Source of the DNA: Candidatus Brocadiaceae bacterium | GTDB lineage: Bacteria > Planctomycetota > Brocadiia > SM23-32 | NCBI GenBank assembly: GCA_003567495.1 | Contig: PWZK01000323.1 | Coordinates: 1-9,988 of the forward strand | Length of the DNA: 9,988 nucleotides | Direction of reading: 5' to 3' | In this document: piece by piece, positions 1 to 5,455 of the stretch | Position numbering within the stretch: position 1 is the first letter of the stretch | How the letters are laid out: each line of letters opens with the position of its first letter | Notes under the pieces: generated by a model | Seen by the model: only the letters and a program-made list of their open reading frames with translations | Told to the model about the DNA's origin: nothing | The model's database searches: none | Made by a program: the position numbers and the translations under genes

Positions 1-6
1 GCCTTT

Positions 7-37
7 AAAAAAGGGCCTGCGCCCCGGTTATTTTCCC
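7..37. terminator. Possible short intrinsic terminator
   Basis: A 4-bp GC stem (GGGC 13-16, GCCC 21-24, tetraloop) is flanked by six A on the left (7-12) and a TTATTTT-like run on the right (28-34). Read on the minus strand it is GGGC-GCAG-GCCC followed by six T. Read on the plus strand it has a weaker T-rich tail, and could end a gene lying left of the window. The stem is short, so the call is tentative. Confidence 0.3.
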
Positions 38-89
38 TGTAAACCCGCAAAAACCGCTATTTTTCACTTCTCTCCCCTATTATATGAGG

Positions 90-223
90 TACGTGGGAGC
101 TTGTCAAACACTGGCCACGTAAAAGTAGAGGAATTTGCACTGCATAAGTTTTTTGCGCGTATCGGGGCAAAAATTGTCCGGAGGCCCTCCCCGATCCCTG
201 AATCTCCCTGACGCAAATTCCTC
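90..223. other. Non-coding region with nested inverted repeats (possible structured RNA)
   Basis: No convincing gene lies in 1-265. Three perfect inverted repeats are visible: 7 bp (TACGTGG 90-96 with CCACGTA 115-121), 11 bp (GAGGAATTTGC 128-138 with GCAAATTCCTC 213-223), and inside the latter 7 bp (ATCGGGG 161-167 with CCCCGAT 189-195). The 11-bp and 7-bp stems nest, giving a long hairpin with a wide internal bubble (about 22 and 17 nt) and an apical loop of about 21 nt. The tRNA promoter -35 box begins three bases after the last arm. It could be a small structured RNA or a DNA element. I do not recognise a known family. Confidence 0.4.
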
Positions 224-225
224 AT

Positions 226-254
226 TTGACACGAATGGAGAAAAAACATATAAT
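226..254 (+). promoter_or_regulatory. Consensus sigma70 promoter of the tRNA-Val gene
   Basis: TTGACA (226-231) and TATAAT (249-254) are both perfect matches to the sigma70 consensus, separated by the optimal 17 bp. Transcription would start near 261, leaving only about five bases of leader before the mature tRNA 5' end at 266. This is the best promoter in the window and fits a highly expressed stable RNA. Confidence 0.9.
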
Positions 255-265
255 TACGTCGGTAT

Positions 266-342
266 GGGCGGTTAGCTCAGCCGGCGAGAGCGCTACCCCG
301 ACACGGTAGAGGCCACTGGTTCGAATCCAGTACCGCCCACCA
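266..342 (+). tRNA. tRNA-Val (anticodon GAC), with unusual C33
   Basis: A 77-nt cloverleaf with encoded CCA is clear. The acceptor GGGCGGT (266-272) pairs with ACCGCCC (332-338), the discriminator is A339 and CCA is 340-342. The D stem is GCTC/GAGC (275-278, 288-291), the anticodon stem CTACC/GGTAG (293-297, 305-309), and the T arm ACTGG-TTCGAAT-CCAGT. The anticodon loop is CCGACAC (298-304), so the anticodon is GAC (300-302), reading valine GUC and GUU. Position 33 (base 299) is C, where U is almost universal; bacterial tRNA-Val(GAC) normally has UUGACA here. All stems are intact, so it is probably a working gene rather than a decayed copy. Identity as Val rests on the anticodon. Confidence 0.93.
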
Positions 343-417
343 TTTCAGTACATACGTCGCCACATCCTCACTAAATATTGCCCCGCACAACAGTTTGGAC
401 ATGCTTCTTTTAACAAA

Positions 418-431
418 TGTGATTTTTCACA
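418..431. promoter_or_regulatory. CRP/FNR-like palindrome upstream of rubredoxin
   Basis: TGTGA-TTTT-TCACA is a perfect 14-bp dyad lying 35 bp before the rubredoxin start codon. The half-sites match those of the CRP/FNR superfamily, with a 4-bp spacer as in FNR sites rather than the 6 bp of CRP sites. A weak promoter (TTGGAC 395-400, 17 bp, TGTGAT 418-423) would overlap it, so binding could repress. The rest of 343-465 shows nothing else. The regulator is unknown and the assignment is inferred. Confidence 0.4.
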
Positions 432-465
432 CCATTAATTTGAACCGTAAATGGGGAGGAAAAGA

Positions 466-627
466 ATGCAGAGATACGAATGCCTGGTATGCGGGTACAT
501 TTATGACCCTGAAAAAGGAGATCCGGAGGGTGACATCCCACCCGGAACGGCTTTTGATCAACTGCCGGAGGATTGGACATGCCCCGAATGTGGAGTGGGC
601 AAAGATCAGTTTGAACCGGCGGATTGA
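466..627 (+). CDS. Rubredoxin
   Basis: Rubredoxin is a small cytoplasmic electron carrier with a single iron held by four cysteines. In anaerobes it passes electrons to oxygen- and peroxide-detoxifying enzymes such as rubrerythrin, superoxide reductase and flavodiiron proteins. The 53-residue product has the full-length family layout: C6-x2-C9-G in a CLVCGYIYD motif, the acidic [11 protein letters not shown] loop (18-28), the LPEDW motif (33-37) and C39-x2-C42-G. Length and spacing are canonical. The ATG at 466 has GGAGG at 455-459, six bases upstream. YacG starts four bases after the stop, so the two are likely co-transcribed. A CRP/FNR-like palindrome lies upstream. A rubrerythrin-like partner without its own rubredoxin domain is encoded at 4885-5370. 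Confidence 0.96.
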   Translation: MQRYECLVCGYIYDPEKGDPEGDIPPGTAFDQLPEDWTCPECGVGKDQFEPAD

Positions 628-631
628 ATCC

Positions 632-826
632 ATGCAGGGCAAAGAAAAACCCATATCCGCCAGGTGCCCTAATTGCAACACTCCTGTCGCCTATAAAGGG
701 CCAGACAAAGACGTCTTCTTCCCTTTTTGCTCGAAAAGGTGCAAGCTCCTGGATCTGGGCAGATGGCTGGATGAGGAATACAAGATTGAATCCGAAGGGA
801 AAAAAATGTGGATTGACGTCAATTGA
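632..826 (+). CDS. yacG: DNA gyrase inhibitor YacG (zinc-binding)
   Basis: The 64-residue protein matches the YacG family (DUF329), small zinc proteins that bind GyrB and inhibit DNA gyrase in E. coli. The zinc site is C12-x2-C15 and C33-x3-C37 (motifs CPNC and PFCSKRC), followed by the family signature DLGRWLDEEYKI (41-52). Length is close to the E. coli protein (65 aa). The frame is open far upstream, but the ATG at 632 is chosen because the family starts about ten residues before the first cysteine and because it sits four bases after the rubredoxin stop. The ribosome-binding site is weak (a GGCGGA stretch near 618-623), which suggests translational coupling to rubredoxin. A job in linking redox state to supercoiling would be pure inference. 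Confidence 0.9.
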   Translation: MQGKEKPISARCPNCNTPVAYKGPDKDVFFPFCSKRCKLLDLGRWLDEEYKIESEGKKMWIDVN

Positions 827-855
827 CATAGACCAGAGGCGAGGCTGATTTTTAC

Positions 856-884
856 TTGACAAGAACCCGGCGGCAAGTTAAGCT
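856..884 (+). promoter_or_regulatory. Candidate promoter for the membrane protein gene
   Basis: A perfect -35 box TTGACA (856-861) is followed after 17 bp by TAAGCT (879-884), which matches three of six positions of the -10 consensus, including the key T-A and final T. Transcription would start near 891, giving a leader of about 170 nt. The conserved GTAAGT element starts directly after the -10 box. Confidence 0.45.
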
Positions 885-910
885 GTAAGTCTTCAGTTAA
901 ACACGTATCG
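885..910 (+). repeat. GTAAGT element, copy 1
   Basis: This is the first of three copies of a conserved 26-bp element in the window. It reads GTAAGTCTTCAG followed by TTAAACACGTATCG. It matches copy 3 (5421-5446) at 21 of 26 positions by direct comparison. It lies 176 to 150 bp upstream of the start codon at 1061, just after a candidate -10 box. Function unknown: operator, leader RNA element or dispersed repeat. Confidence 0.6.
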
Positions 911-924
911 TAGTTTAAAGAAGA

Positions 925-1008
925 AGAACCGCCTCCTGCAGGCAGGTGGTTCTGTAAATACTAATGGCAGTGGCCAACGCCTGCCTGCTGCAGGCAGGTG
1001 ATCCACTG
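925..1008. repeat. Two palindromes sharing CTGCAGGCAGGTG
   Basis: The first is an imperfect 29-bp palindrome (925-953), with arms AGAACCGCCT and AGGTGGTTCT. The second (968-1008) has an outer stem CAGTGG/CCACTG (968-973, 1003-1008) and an inner stem CCTGCCTG/CAGGCAGG (980-987, 991-998). The 13-mer CTGCAGGCAGGTG occurs in both (936-948 and 988-1000). They lie in the presumed leader of the next gene. There is no T tract, so they are not classical terminators. They look like copies of a dispersed palindromic repeat. Confidence 0.6.
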
Positions 1009-1060
1009 AATGTATACCGTGTCTGCAATCTTTTTTAACTTTGAGTACCAGGAGGATGTC

Positions 1061-2425
1061 ATGAGAGACAGAAAAGGAAACTGGACGGACTTGTTTGCAT
1101 CACACGCACTGGCGGTGGATGCAAAAAAGGTGTGGCTTGGTTTTATCGCCACCCTGGGCACAGTAGCTGTATTCGCCCTGTTTTCGTTTATTTACAACTC
1201 GGTCGAAGCTCTTGGCGGTACGGCCGGCAGCGGCAACTTTATATCTGTCCTTTTCAGGGACGGGTGTGCAGTGGCCATGGGCATGATACTGCCGCTTTTC
1301 AACCCTTTCGCCGCCGGGTGGCTTCATTTCGTGGCATCGGGGGTTTTTTACCTGTTTCTTTTGGCCGTATGGACCTGCTGCGGCGGCGCCGTAACGCGGC
1401 TCACGGCGCTTCAGTATGCGCGCGATGACATACCTACGCTGAAAGACGCGATGGATATGGTCAGGAAAAAACGCAAGGCGTTTTTCTTTGCGCCCGTCAC
1501 CCCGCTGCTGGCGGTGCTGTTGTTCGGGTTGCTCAACCAGCTTGCCGGACTTATCGGTTCCATCCCCCTGGTCGGCCCCTGGATACTGGCCTTGCTCATC
1601 CCTATCGGAGTGCTGCCGGGCACCATAGTGCTGACTTTTATCGTGGTGCTCGGAATTTTGAGCTTCGGTCTCATGCTGCCCTCCATAAGCATCGGGGGCA
1701 AAGATGCGTTTGAAGGCTGGAGCAGCGCATACAGCTATCTGCTCTGGGGGTTCAACCGATTCGTTTCATATACGGCGCTCGCGGCGGTTCTGGGCATGCT
1801 CAGCGTGCTTGTCGCTATGGTGCTTTCCAATCTCTTCATTTCACTGATGAACGCAACAGTATCAATCGGGCTGATAGGCGAAGAATTAATTGCTACCGGC
1901 CTCGGGGCCGGGCTTTTCACCGCCCCATCGATTCCGGCTGCCGAAGGCGCCGTCGGACTGCGCGTGGCTTCCTGGGCTGCCGTCGTAATCGCGATTCTTA
2001 TACGAACTCTTGTGCCTGCATACGCTTTCTCCTACTTCTTCACTTCAAATACCATAATATGCTTCCTGATGCGCAAACATGTCGACAGGGTCGATGTGGA
2101 GGACGTTTACTATGAAGAAGAAGATGAACTGGTTGAAAATGAAAGGATGGAAGAGGAGGAGGAGCAAGGAAAAGGAGGCTCTGAAGAGCGTGAAGAGATT
2201 ATCGGGAGCGATGAGGGACCGGGGGCGGAGAACCTTGCCGGAAACATAAATTTAAACAGCGCCTCTCTTGAAGAACTAAAAAATATCATACATATAGGCG
2301 ATGAACAGGCTCGCCAGATAATCGAGTCGCGGCCGTTTTCCTCTGTCGACGAACTGAAAGCAATAAAAACCATCGGCCCGACAAAGATTGAAAACATCAA
2401 GAAAGAGGGGCGCGCTACGGTGTAG
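1061..2425 (+). CDS. Polytopic membrane protein with C-terminal ComEA-like helix-hairpin-helix domain
   Basis: The 454-residue product has two parts. Residues 1-340 are strongly hydrophobic with several transmembrane segments (about 24-45, 68-105, 141-165, 170-210, 235-265, 300-337). They include GGAVTRLTALQYARDD (108-123) and GGKDAFEGWSSAYSYL (212-227), which resemble motifs I recall in large planctomycete-type membrane proteins of unknown function. A very acidic linker (about 345-380, runs of E) leads to a C-terminal domain (395-454) of ComEA type: NLNSASLEELKNI, then IGDEQARQIIESR and IGPTKIENIKK, i.e. two HhH motifs as in DNA-binding proteins. The ATG at 1061 is preferred over one at 1010 because AGGAGG lies at 1050-1055, five bases upstream. 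A GTAAGT element and two palindromes lie in the leader. The function is unknown. Tethering DNA or a protein to the inner membrane is inference. Confidence 0.88.
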   Translation: MRDRKGNWTDLFASHALAVDAKKVWLGFIATLGTVAVFALFSFIYNSVEALGGTAGSGNFISVLFRDGCAVAMGMILPLFNPFAAGWLHFVASGVFYLFLLAVWTCCGGAVTRLTALQYARDDIPTLKDAMDMVRKKRKAFFFAPVTPLLAVLLFGLLNQLAGLIGSIPLVGPWILALLIPIGVLPGTIVLTFIVVLGILSFGLMLPSISIGGKDAFEGWSSAYSYLLWGFNRFVSYTALAAVLGMLSVLVAMVLSNLFISLMNATVSIGLIGEELIATGLGAGLFTAPSIPAAEGAVGLRVASWAAVVIAILIRTLVPAYAFSYFFTSNTIICFLMRKHVDRVDVEDVYYEEEDELVENERMEEEEEQGKGGSEEREEIIGSDEGPGAENLAGNINLNSASLEELKNIIHIGDEQARQIIESRPFSSVDELKAIKTIGPTKIENIKKEGRATV

Positions 2426-2490
2426 GCGCTTAATATCTTAACATTAGATACTTTTATAGACATGTACCGGGAGCACGAAGGTTCCTGGCT

Positions 2491-2516
2491 GTAAGTCCTC
2501 AGAGAACAACCGCACA
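2491..2516 (+). repeat. GTAAGT element, copy 2
   Basis: GTAAGTCCTCAG is followed by AGAACAACCGCACA. The first twelve bases fit the shared core GTAAGTNYTCAG, and the GAAC that follows matches copy 3. The 3' end is the most diverged of the three copies. It lies 54 bp upstream of the GTG start at 2545, in the otherwise plain gap 2426-2544, where I see no good promoter or terminator. Confidence 0.55.
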
Positions 2517-2544
2517 TTAAATCATTATCAGAGGTTTTGCGGCA

Positions 2545-3801
2545 GTGAGAGCAGGCGTTTTATTTTTCGCGGCCGTCCTTTCAGCTTTCTTCAGTGGCGC
2601 TGAGACCGCCCTGTTCAGTTTGCGGCCGGAGGATCTATCCGGTGGGAAAAGCGCAACAGCGCCGTCTTCACGCCTGATGTTGAAACTCCTGGAACATCCC
2701 AGCCGTCTTTTGACAACCATTGTCTTCTCCAACATGGCGGCCAACCTTCTGTTTTTCAGCGTTTCCTATTTTCTTATCGTCACCAGCACACGCCCTCTGC
2801 CTGCTTACGCTCCCCCGCTGCTGGCAGCGGGCAGCCTGCTTTTTGTGATTTTTTTCTGCGAGATCGTCCCAAAAAATCTTGCCGTCGCATTTTCGCGCCC
2901 CTTCGGCTCCGTCGCATCCTACCCCATTTACGCGATTCAAACGCTTCTATGGCCGGTATTGGCCCCGATCGAACGACTAACCTCCGCATTATCCACGCTG
3001 CTGACGCGAGCGATGCCCGAACAGCCGCCGCCGGAGGCGGATGAACTGCAGATGCTTGTAGAATTCAGCGAAAAAGAAGGGCTCGTAGAAGAAGACGTTG
3101 GCGAAATGATTGCCAAAGTGCTTGAGCTCTCCGATATAGCCGTCAGGGAAATACTCGTGCCTCGGGTGGATCTCGTATGTTTCCACGTCGAAACCGCACC
3201 GGAGACGGTTGAGAAGCTCTTCAGGGAAAGCAAACATACACTTCTGCCGGTTTACGAGGGCGGCATGGATAACATGGCGGGCGTTGTGCATGTCAGGGAT
3301 TTTTTCTTTAGCAACAAAAACAGCCCGATAAGAGAACTCATACGTCCCGTCCCCTTTATTCCCGAATCCGCGTCCGCCGAAGACGCACTGCACCGCATGC
3401 GGACGGAGCAGTGCCGCATGGTTTTTGTGGTGGATGAGTACGGCGCCCTTGAGGGACTAATAACCATAGAGGATATAATCGAAGAGATCGTCGGCGAAAT
3501 CGGTGACGAATACGACGTAGCTGCGCCCGTGCCGGTGGAAAAACTCGCAGACACGCGTTACAGATTAAGGGGGGATCTCGGCATCAGGGAATGGAAAAAA
3601 ATTTTTTCGCCCGGCACCGAATCCGATATTCCCGCCGATACGGTTGGAGGGCTGATCATGACTTTGCTAGGCAGAATACCCGCAACCGGCGATACCGTGA
3701 CGTATGAAAATCTGAGTTTCAGGGTCGAAAGTATTCAGGGGCGGCGCATAAAATACGTGATACTGGAGCTACCGGCGGAAAGGAACGCAGGTTGCACATG
3801 A
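2545..3801 (+). CDS. CNNM/CorC-type membrane protein (DUF21, paired CBS, CorC_HlyC domains)
   Basis: This 418-residue protein belongs to the CorC/HlyC 'hemolysin-related' family, related to CNNM magnesium transporters and linked to Mg2+/Co2+ efflux or homeostasis. It should sit in the inner membrane. The DUF21 domain (about 1-165) carries the signatures SAFFSGAETALFSL (13-26) and EIVPKNLA (106-113). A CBS pair follows (about 203-325), with VPRVDLVCF, HTLLPVYEGG and VVDEYGALEGLITIEDIIEE. The C-terminal CorC_HlyC domain (about 335-410) includes DIPADTVGGLIMTLLGRIP. All family domains are present, so the protein is complete. The GTG start at 2545 fits the family's N-terminus and has AGAGG at 2530-2534. 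A paralogue follows after 19 bp, indicating an operon. A GTAAGT element lies upstream. The transported ion is not proven. Confidence 0.93.
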   Translation: MRAGVLFFAAVLSAFFSGAETALFSLRPEDLSGGKSATAPSSRLMLKLLEHPSRLLTTIVFSNMAANLLFFSVSYFLIVTSTRPLPAYAPPLLAAGSLLFVIFFCEIVPKNLAVAFSRPFGSVASYPIYAIQTLLWPVLAPIERLTSALSTLLTRAMPEQPPPEADELQMLVEFSEKEGLVEEDVGEMIAKVLELSDIAVREILVPRVDLVCFHVETAPETVEKLFRESKHTLLPVYEGGMDNMAGVVHVRDFFFSNKNSPIRELIRPVPFIPESASAEDALHRMRTEQCRMVFVVDEYGALEGLITIEDIIEEIVGEIGDEYDVAAPVPVEKLADTRYRLRGDLGIREWKKIFSPGTESDIPADTVGGLIMTLLGRIPATGDTVTYENLSFRVESIQGRRIKYVILELPAERNAGCT

Positions 3802-3820
3802 AATACAGGTGTTTTTTAAC

Positions 3821-4792
3821 ATGTACTACTTGATTATAATCGTAATAATGCTATGTCTGGGCTTTATATTCAGCGGCTCCGAGATAGGCCTTTATAGTGT
3901 AAACAGGCTTCGACTGGCCTCAAGAGCGGAGGCGGGACGCGCGGGCGCGCGCCGACTGCAGCGACTGATAAGGCAACCTCGGCGAACGATCAACACCATT
4001 TTAATTGCAAATAACGTAACGCATTACGTTGCTACAGCATGCTGTGCCGCTTTGCTTATAAGAGCCGGCCTGGGGCGAAGGGCGGATTTTTACAGCACAC
4101 TGATGCTTGCCCCTGTATTGGTGGTGTTTACGGAGATCGCTCCCAAAGTGCTGTTCTTAAGACGTGCCGATTTTCTGATGCATGCACTCGCACCATGGCT
4201 GCAGCTCGTAGAATTTCTCTTCATGCCTGTACTGGGAGTTCTGTTTTTCATGAACAAAGCCCTCTCCAGCCTCACCGGCGGCAGCCCTCCCGGGTTTCAT
4301 TATCACATTACACCGGAAAAAATGCGCACTTTTTTCTCACACGGCGTCGAGGCCGGAGTGGTTTCCGACTATCAGCACCGGATTATGGACAATGTGCTGC
4401 GAGTCAAAAAGATTTCCGTTCAAAAGGCGCTCGTGCCCCTTAGCGATGCAGTGATGGTGAACGAGAGCGCCCCTTACTACAAAGTGCGCCGGGTATTGCA
4501 GGAAAACAATTACTCACGCATCCCCGTATTCAGCGAACGCCGGGAAAACATCACCGGAATGATCAATCTGATCGATATGGTCTCGGCCGTAGACGATGAA
4601 GACAACATATCTGACATAGTGCGCACGCCGGTTTATGTAAACGCGAAGGACTCCGTAGCGCACGCATTGTATTTGCTGCAAAGATCCAGCCTGCAGATGG
4701 CGGTGGTTCTGAACGATTCGGGGGAAGCGGCGGGCATCTGCACCGTGAAAGATCTGGTCGAAGAGATTGTAGGCGAGCTTTATGACTGGTAA
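3821..4792 (+). CDS. CNNM/CorC-type membrane protein, short form (DUF21 plus paired CBS)
   Basis: The 323-residue product is a second member of the same membrane family. DUF21 (about 1-180) shows FSGSEIGLYSVNRLRL (17-32) and TEIAPK (104-109) with several hydrophobic helices. The CBS pair (about 205-320) includes YSRIPVFSERRENITGMINL and ends with VKDLVEEIVGELYDW. It stops at the point where its upstream neighbour continues into the CorC_HlyC domain, so this form lacks that domain. The stop follows directly on the CBS domain and looks natural, not like a frameshift. The ATG at 3821 is preferred over a GTG at 3809, because AGGTG (3807-3811) is well placed for it. The pair may act as a heteromer in metal-ion homeostasis, which is inference from their adjacency and shared fold. 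Confidence 0.9.
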   Translation: MYYLIIIVIMLCLGFIFSGSEIGLYSVNRLRLASRAEAGRAGARRLQRLIRQPRRTINTILIANNVTHYVATACCAALLIRAGLGRRADFYSTLMLAPVLVVFTEIAPKVLFLRRADFLMHALAPWLQLVEFLFMPVLGVLFFMNKALSSLTGGSPPGFHYHITPEKMRTFFSHGVEAGVVSDYQHRIMDNVLRVKKISVQKALVPLSDAVMVNESAPYYKVRRVLQENNYSRIPVFSERRENITGMINLIDMVSAVDDEDNISDIVRTPVYVNAKDSVAHALYLLQRSSLQMAVVLNDSGEAAGICTVKDLVEEIVGELYDW

Positions 4793-4801
4793 CCCCTACA
4801 C

Positions 4802-4830
4802 TTGATTTTTCCCGGCCGGCGCGCTATTAT
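4802..4830 (+). promoter_or_regulatory. Promoter of the ferritin-like gene
   Basis: TTGATT (4802-4807) and TATTAT (4825-4830) are separated by 17 bp and match the sigma70 boxes at four and five of six positions. A second TATTAT overlaps at 4832-4837. The start would be near 4837, leaving a leader of about 45 nt. The gene can therefore be expressed apart from the CNNM genes before it. No clear terminator precedes it. Confidence 0.6.
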
Positions 4831-4884
4831 GTATTATCCTGTTTTTCAGAATTTTCCCGAGAACCGTTTATATTGGAGGTTAAA

Positions 4885-5370
4885 ATGGCCGAGCTATTCT
4901 CTGCAAGCGAACTGCTGAACATCGCTATCCGTGAAGAGGTCACCGGCGCCAATTTCTACCGGGCGCTGGCAGAAGATACAAACTCCCCCGCGCTTCGCGA
5001 ATACGCAGAAAAAGTCGCAGTTATGGAAGATGAACATGCGGAAAAATTCCGCACGCTCCTGGAAGAAACAGGGGCCGACCTGCCGCAGGGCGAGTCTTAT
5101 GAAGGCGAATACGAAGAATATCTCTCCTACCTCATATCAGGGCGCATATTCCCAATGGGGGAGGACGGCAGGGAGCTGGCAAAGCGCCAGGAATCGGTTC
5201 TGAAAGCCGTGGAAACGGCTGCAGAAATGGAAAAAAACACCCTTCTTCTCTACCAGGAGCTATTGCGCTTCGTGCCCGAATCCCAGCACCACATACTCGA
5301 CGCCATAATGGACGAAGAGCGCCTGCATTTGACGCAGTTCACAAAATTCAAAGAGGATAATCTTCTGTAA
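4885..5370 (+). CDS. Ferritin-like diiron protein (rubrerythrin family, no rubredoxin domain)
   Basis: The 161-residue helical protein has the four-helix ferritin-like fold pattern with a diiron site. The candidate ligands are E18 in REEVTGANFY, E48-x-x-H51 in MEDEH, E114 or E116 in AAEMEKN, and E145-x-x-H148 in MDEERLH. Rubrerythrins reduce peroxide or store iron in the cytoplasm of anaerobes and usually draw electrons from a fused rubredoxin domain. Here the protein ends after the fourth helix and has no CxxC pairs. The separate rubredoxin at 466-627 is a possible partner, which is inference. The ATG at 4885 is chosen for GGAGG at 4875-4879, five bases upstream. The gene has its own promoter. 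Exact activity (peroxidase, oxidase or iron store) cannot be read from the sequence. Confidence 0.9.
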   Translation: MAELFSASELLNIAIREEVTGANFYRALAEDTNSPALREYAEKVAVMEDEHAEKFRTLLEETGADLPQGESYEGEYEEYLSYLISGRIFPMGEDGRELAKRQESVLKAVETAAEMEKNTLLLYQELLRFVPESQHHILDAIMDEERLHLTQFTKFKEDNLL

Positions 5371-5420
5371 CAGCAATCTTCACGCCGTAACCGTGCTCAG
5401 TATTCAAGGTAAAATAGTTC

Positions 5421-5446
5421 GTAAGTTCTCAGTGAACCACGTATAG
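5421..5446 (+). repeat. GTAAGT element, copy 3
   Basis: GTAAGTTCTCAG is followed by TGAACCACGTATAG, 21 of 26 positions identical to copy 1. It ends at the tldD ribosome-binding site. A -10-like TAAAAT (5410-5415) lies just upstream, but no good -35 box is visible. The centre GTTC-TCAGT-GAAC is a short dyad in this copy. The dyad is imperfect in the other two. Confidence 0.6.
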
Positions 5447-5455
5447 GGAGGAGTC

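Noticed and set aside
266..342. Integration site (attB) in the tRNA 3' end
   Set aside because: No repeat of the tRNA 3' end and no integrase gene are seen in the window.
345..362. A fourth copy of the GTAAGT element after the tRNA (TTCAGTACATACGTCG)
   Set aside because: It lacks the GTAAGT core and matches only loosely with gaps, so I do not count it.
395..631. An upstream extension of the yacG frame
   Set aside because: It overlaps the rubredoxin gene in another frame, whereas the YacG family begins near the ATG at 632.
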